A stretch of DNA of 64,000 nt, taken from the NCBI GenBank assembly GCA_020055645.1, contig CM034547.1, positions 47,342,409-47,406,408 on the forward strand, written 5' to 3'. A program made the translations under genes and the position numbers. A model generated the notes under the pieces. That model was not told the DNA's origin, made no database searches, and was given only the letters and a program-made list of their open reading frames with translations. The DNA comes from Tomocerus qinae. Taxonomy: Eukaryota > Arthropoda > Collembola > Entomobryomorpha > Tomoceridae. Numbering within the stretch: position 1 is the first letter of the stretch; every line of letters begins with the position of its first letter. This document shows, one piece after another, positions 61,692-64,000 of this stretch.

Positions 61692-63524
61692 ATGATTCGA
61701 AGCTTTCATAGAGGTTTCTTAAACTACATGCTACATCACTTCTATAAAATTGTCGTTGGAAATGGAAAAAATGGAATCACCTCACCAAGGTGTACTTTAC
61801 TGAAATTCCAAGCTCCAGCGACTTCTTGCAGATGTTTTTCAACAAAAGTGTTCAAGAGAAAACCTAAAATTATTCAAAATTTATCAGTAGCGTATTTTCA
61901 TGAAGGAATTACTGACAATCAATCGCAAAAACTAGGACCATCTAACCAGAAAAATGTTGAGGACTCAAAGAACCAGAAAGAAATTACTGCAGCTACAGAA
62001 TCCGTGGAAAGTTATAGAAAGTCTTTAATGGAGGTATTAAACTCTAGTTGATATTTTTTATGCTGACATATACCTTAAATACCTATGTTTATGCAGTAAT
62101 AATTTGTAATTTATTTTATTATTTAACACAGAAAGACAACATGTGGACAATCCCAAATTTACTATGTGTTATTCGGATAGGATCTGCTCCGGTGTTAGCA
62201 TACATGATCGTTAATTCTCATTTTGGACCCGCAATAGGACTTTTCGCAATTGCTGGCGTTACAGATTTGGTAATTTTTACGTATTTACGTAATCAAGAAC
62301 ATAATATTAATGTATGTATGAATCCCAGTATACATTTTCATAAGGTTCACTGGCGATTGATAATAAACTAATTAGTGCAATTATTATTTTTATTTCATCA
62401 AGCTAGATGGATGGATTGCCAGAATATTTCCTTCTCAGTCTTCTATCATGGGTTCGTTTCTTGATCCTATGGCTGACAAAATTTTGGTCGGAACTTTATT
62501 TCTTTCGTTGACGTATATAAATTTGATTCCAGGTACCAAGTTTTCTAACACGGACAAATCTAAAAATTATGCTTTATTTATTATAATCGAAACCTTAATT
62601 TTTTAGCTTGCTTGTAGTAATTTACAGTATGTGACAATGTTAAATGTTTATTGTGTTTTAGAAAGATTAAATGCAATACTAGTTTTAATAAAACGCTTTA
62701 TGTGTAGGAATTAGCAAAACTAAACCGAATTTTGTCACTACTAAGTTCCCCTTTAACTTTCATTTGAAAATTAAATTAAAACTATAACTAGAGCACTACA
62801 GTGCTCATTAAAGCTGTGTATCTGTATAATACATATACTTACGTGTAAATGTTTATTTGGTAGTGTAGATTCATAATTTTGTTAATACATTTTTTCCACC
62901 CAGTTCCCCTGACATGCTTGATTGTAGCGAGAGATGTAATACTTTTGGCTGCTGGATTTTACATCCGTTATAAATCACTGGAACCACCTGTACGTGAGTT
63001 TTTATTCCATGTAGATTACGAATTCGTTATCGTTACTTATTTCCTTCCATCTGAGTTTTTGAAACTTTTCCTCCTGTATGTACCTAAGAATGAAAAAAAA
63101 CTATAATTCAATTGTCATCGATGAATTTATTTACACTGTAAATTATTCTTTTTAATTAAGCACAGATAACCTTTACAAGATACTTTGATGTAACTCATGC
63201 AACTGCTCAACTGGCACCAACTTTATTGTCTAAAGTAAACACGGGTATTCAGCTTGGATTGATTGGAAGTACCCTATTATCCACCGTCGTTCCATACGAT
63301 ATGACGATGTTTTTGAGTGGTTTATGGTAAGTATTACAATTTTACGAGCCAGTCTTTATAGTACCAAAAGTCCAATATTGAGTATTAATTCAAAAACTGT
63401 TACCAATAGGATGGTTACAGGATGTACTACAGTCGCATCGGCAGTCAACTACCTTTTAGTGAAGGACACTGTAAAATTTCTACGCAAGAAAACCCAGACA
63501 AAGAAGAATGATACAAAGATGTGA
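61692..63524 (+). CDS. CRLS1: Cardiolipin synthase (mitochondrial, CDP-alcohol phosphatidyltransferase)
   Basis: Six coding exons: 61692-62033, 62132-62269, 62403-62532, 62904-62989, 63166-63326 and 63410-63524; 972 nt, 323 residues (human about 301). It joins CDP-diacylglycerol and phosphatidylglycerol to make cardiolipin in the inner mitochondrial membrane. Residues about 1-60 are rich in basic and hydroxylated residues with few acids (MIRSFHRGFLNYML at the start), a typical mitochondrial presequence. The catalytic domain starts at MWTIPNLLCVIRI. The family signature DGx2ARx(8-9)Gx3Dx3D is complete: DGWIAR, then GSFLDPMAD. Hydrophobic helices follow (LVGTLFLSLTYINLI, CLIVARDVILLAAGFYIRY, and two near the end). 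SKVNTGIQL matches the family's conserved second loop, and the protein ends in a lysine-rich tail. The start is the first ATG of the second exon. Confidence 0.95.
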
Positions 63525-64000
63525 ATTCATGTGCTTCATAATTTAATTCGCAACTGGTTCGGCAAAACAGATTTCATTGGATAAATCTTATTTTTCCTAA
63601 TCTTTTTGTTTATTTTAGGCCAACAGATGTGAAAGATATATAGTTATTTGTGAAATTAGCATGTACATAATGTGTGGTAGATATAAGTGTTGTATAAAAT
63701 CGTTACATAAAATTATGGTTAGGTACCGAATGATCGTCACAATGTAACACTTATTCTTACTTTTCTTGTCACCTACATGAGTATAATTGACTGATTAATC
63801 AATGCATAATAGGAAAGTAACAGAATTGTTAATTAAAACCTTTGTAGTAAACTGGAACGAAGACAGTTACCATAATAAATATTTTGACCGACATTAATGG
63901 AATTGAGTTTTTCTTCTGGCGTTCAGGCAGCCTATGCTGATGGTTTCATGAGTTGCTGTCATTAGAATATGTTCACTTTACTCACAGATTTGAATGGTAG
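63525..64000. other. CRLS1 3' untranslated region and flank
   Basis: AT-rich sequence with an AATAAA at about 63,874-63,879 that is a reasonable CRLS1 poly(A) signal. The last 100 bp have no clear feature. Confidence 0.45.

Noticed and set aside
63900-63960. TTTTTCTTCTGGCG shared with the BPNT1 last exon, suggesting a second BPNT1 copy
   Set aside because: Only about 14 bases match, the frame has a stop within a few codons, and no other BPNT1 sequence is nearby.

Overview
This 64 kb window looks like arthropod (probably hexapod) nuclear DNA. It is strongly AT-rich, genes carry many short GT-AG introns, there are no bacterial-style operons, and every recognisable protein is a widely conserved animal gene. 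The species cannot be named from the sequence. Exon structures were joined by hand from splice-site consensus, reading frame and remembered family sequences; no alignment was run.

Layout. 1-12,100 has no gene I can support, only one possible 5' noncoding exon near 5.84-6.31 kb. 12.1-17.4 kb holds an intronless WKF-domain (C7orf50-like) gene on +, an unrecognised two-TM protein on -, and EEF1AKMT1 on -. 18.3-19.7 kb is a repeat island: a CGTC microsatellite and fifteen copies of a 40-bp minisatellite between short terminal inverted repeats. 20.7-23.1 kb is CFAP36 (+), tail to tail with PPP4R3/falafel (-, twelve coding exons, 26.3-30.6 kb). A TTAA-flanked foldback element lies at 32.9-33.4 kb. 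WDR20 (-) spans 38.1-41.7 kb. UTP25 (+, 44.8-48.6 kb) and BPNT1 (-, 48.6-50.1 kb) have stop codons only 15 bp apart. SCYL1 (+, 53.7-57.2 kb) and GNPNAT1 (-, 57.4-58.5 kb) form another tail-to-tail pair, and CRLS1 (+, 61.7-63.5 kb) closes the window.

The genes are unrelated housekeeping functions (rRNA processing, phosphatase targeting, deubiquitinase cofactor, PAP hydrolysis, Golgi traffic, UDP-GlcNAc and cardiolipin synthesis), so no joint pathway is implied. The most interesting item is a pair of related RNA-like segments in two PPP4R3 introns. Both begin with a box C motif, end with a box D motif, and keep a short terminal stem although the stem sequence differs. They are candidate long intronic box C/D RNAs.
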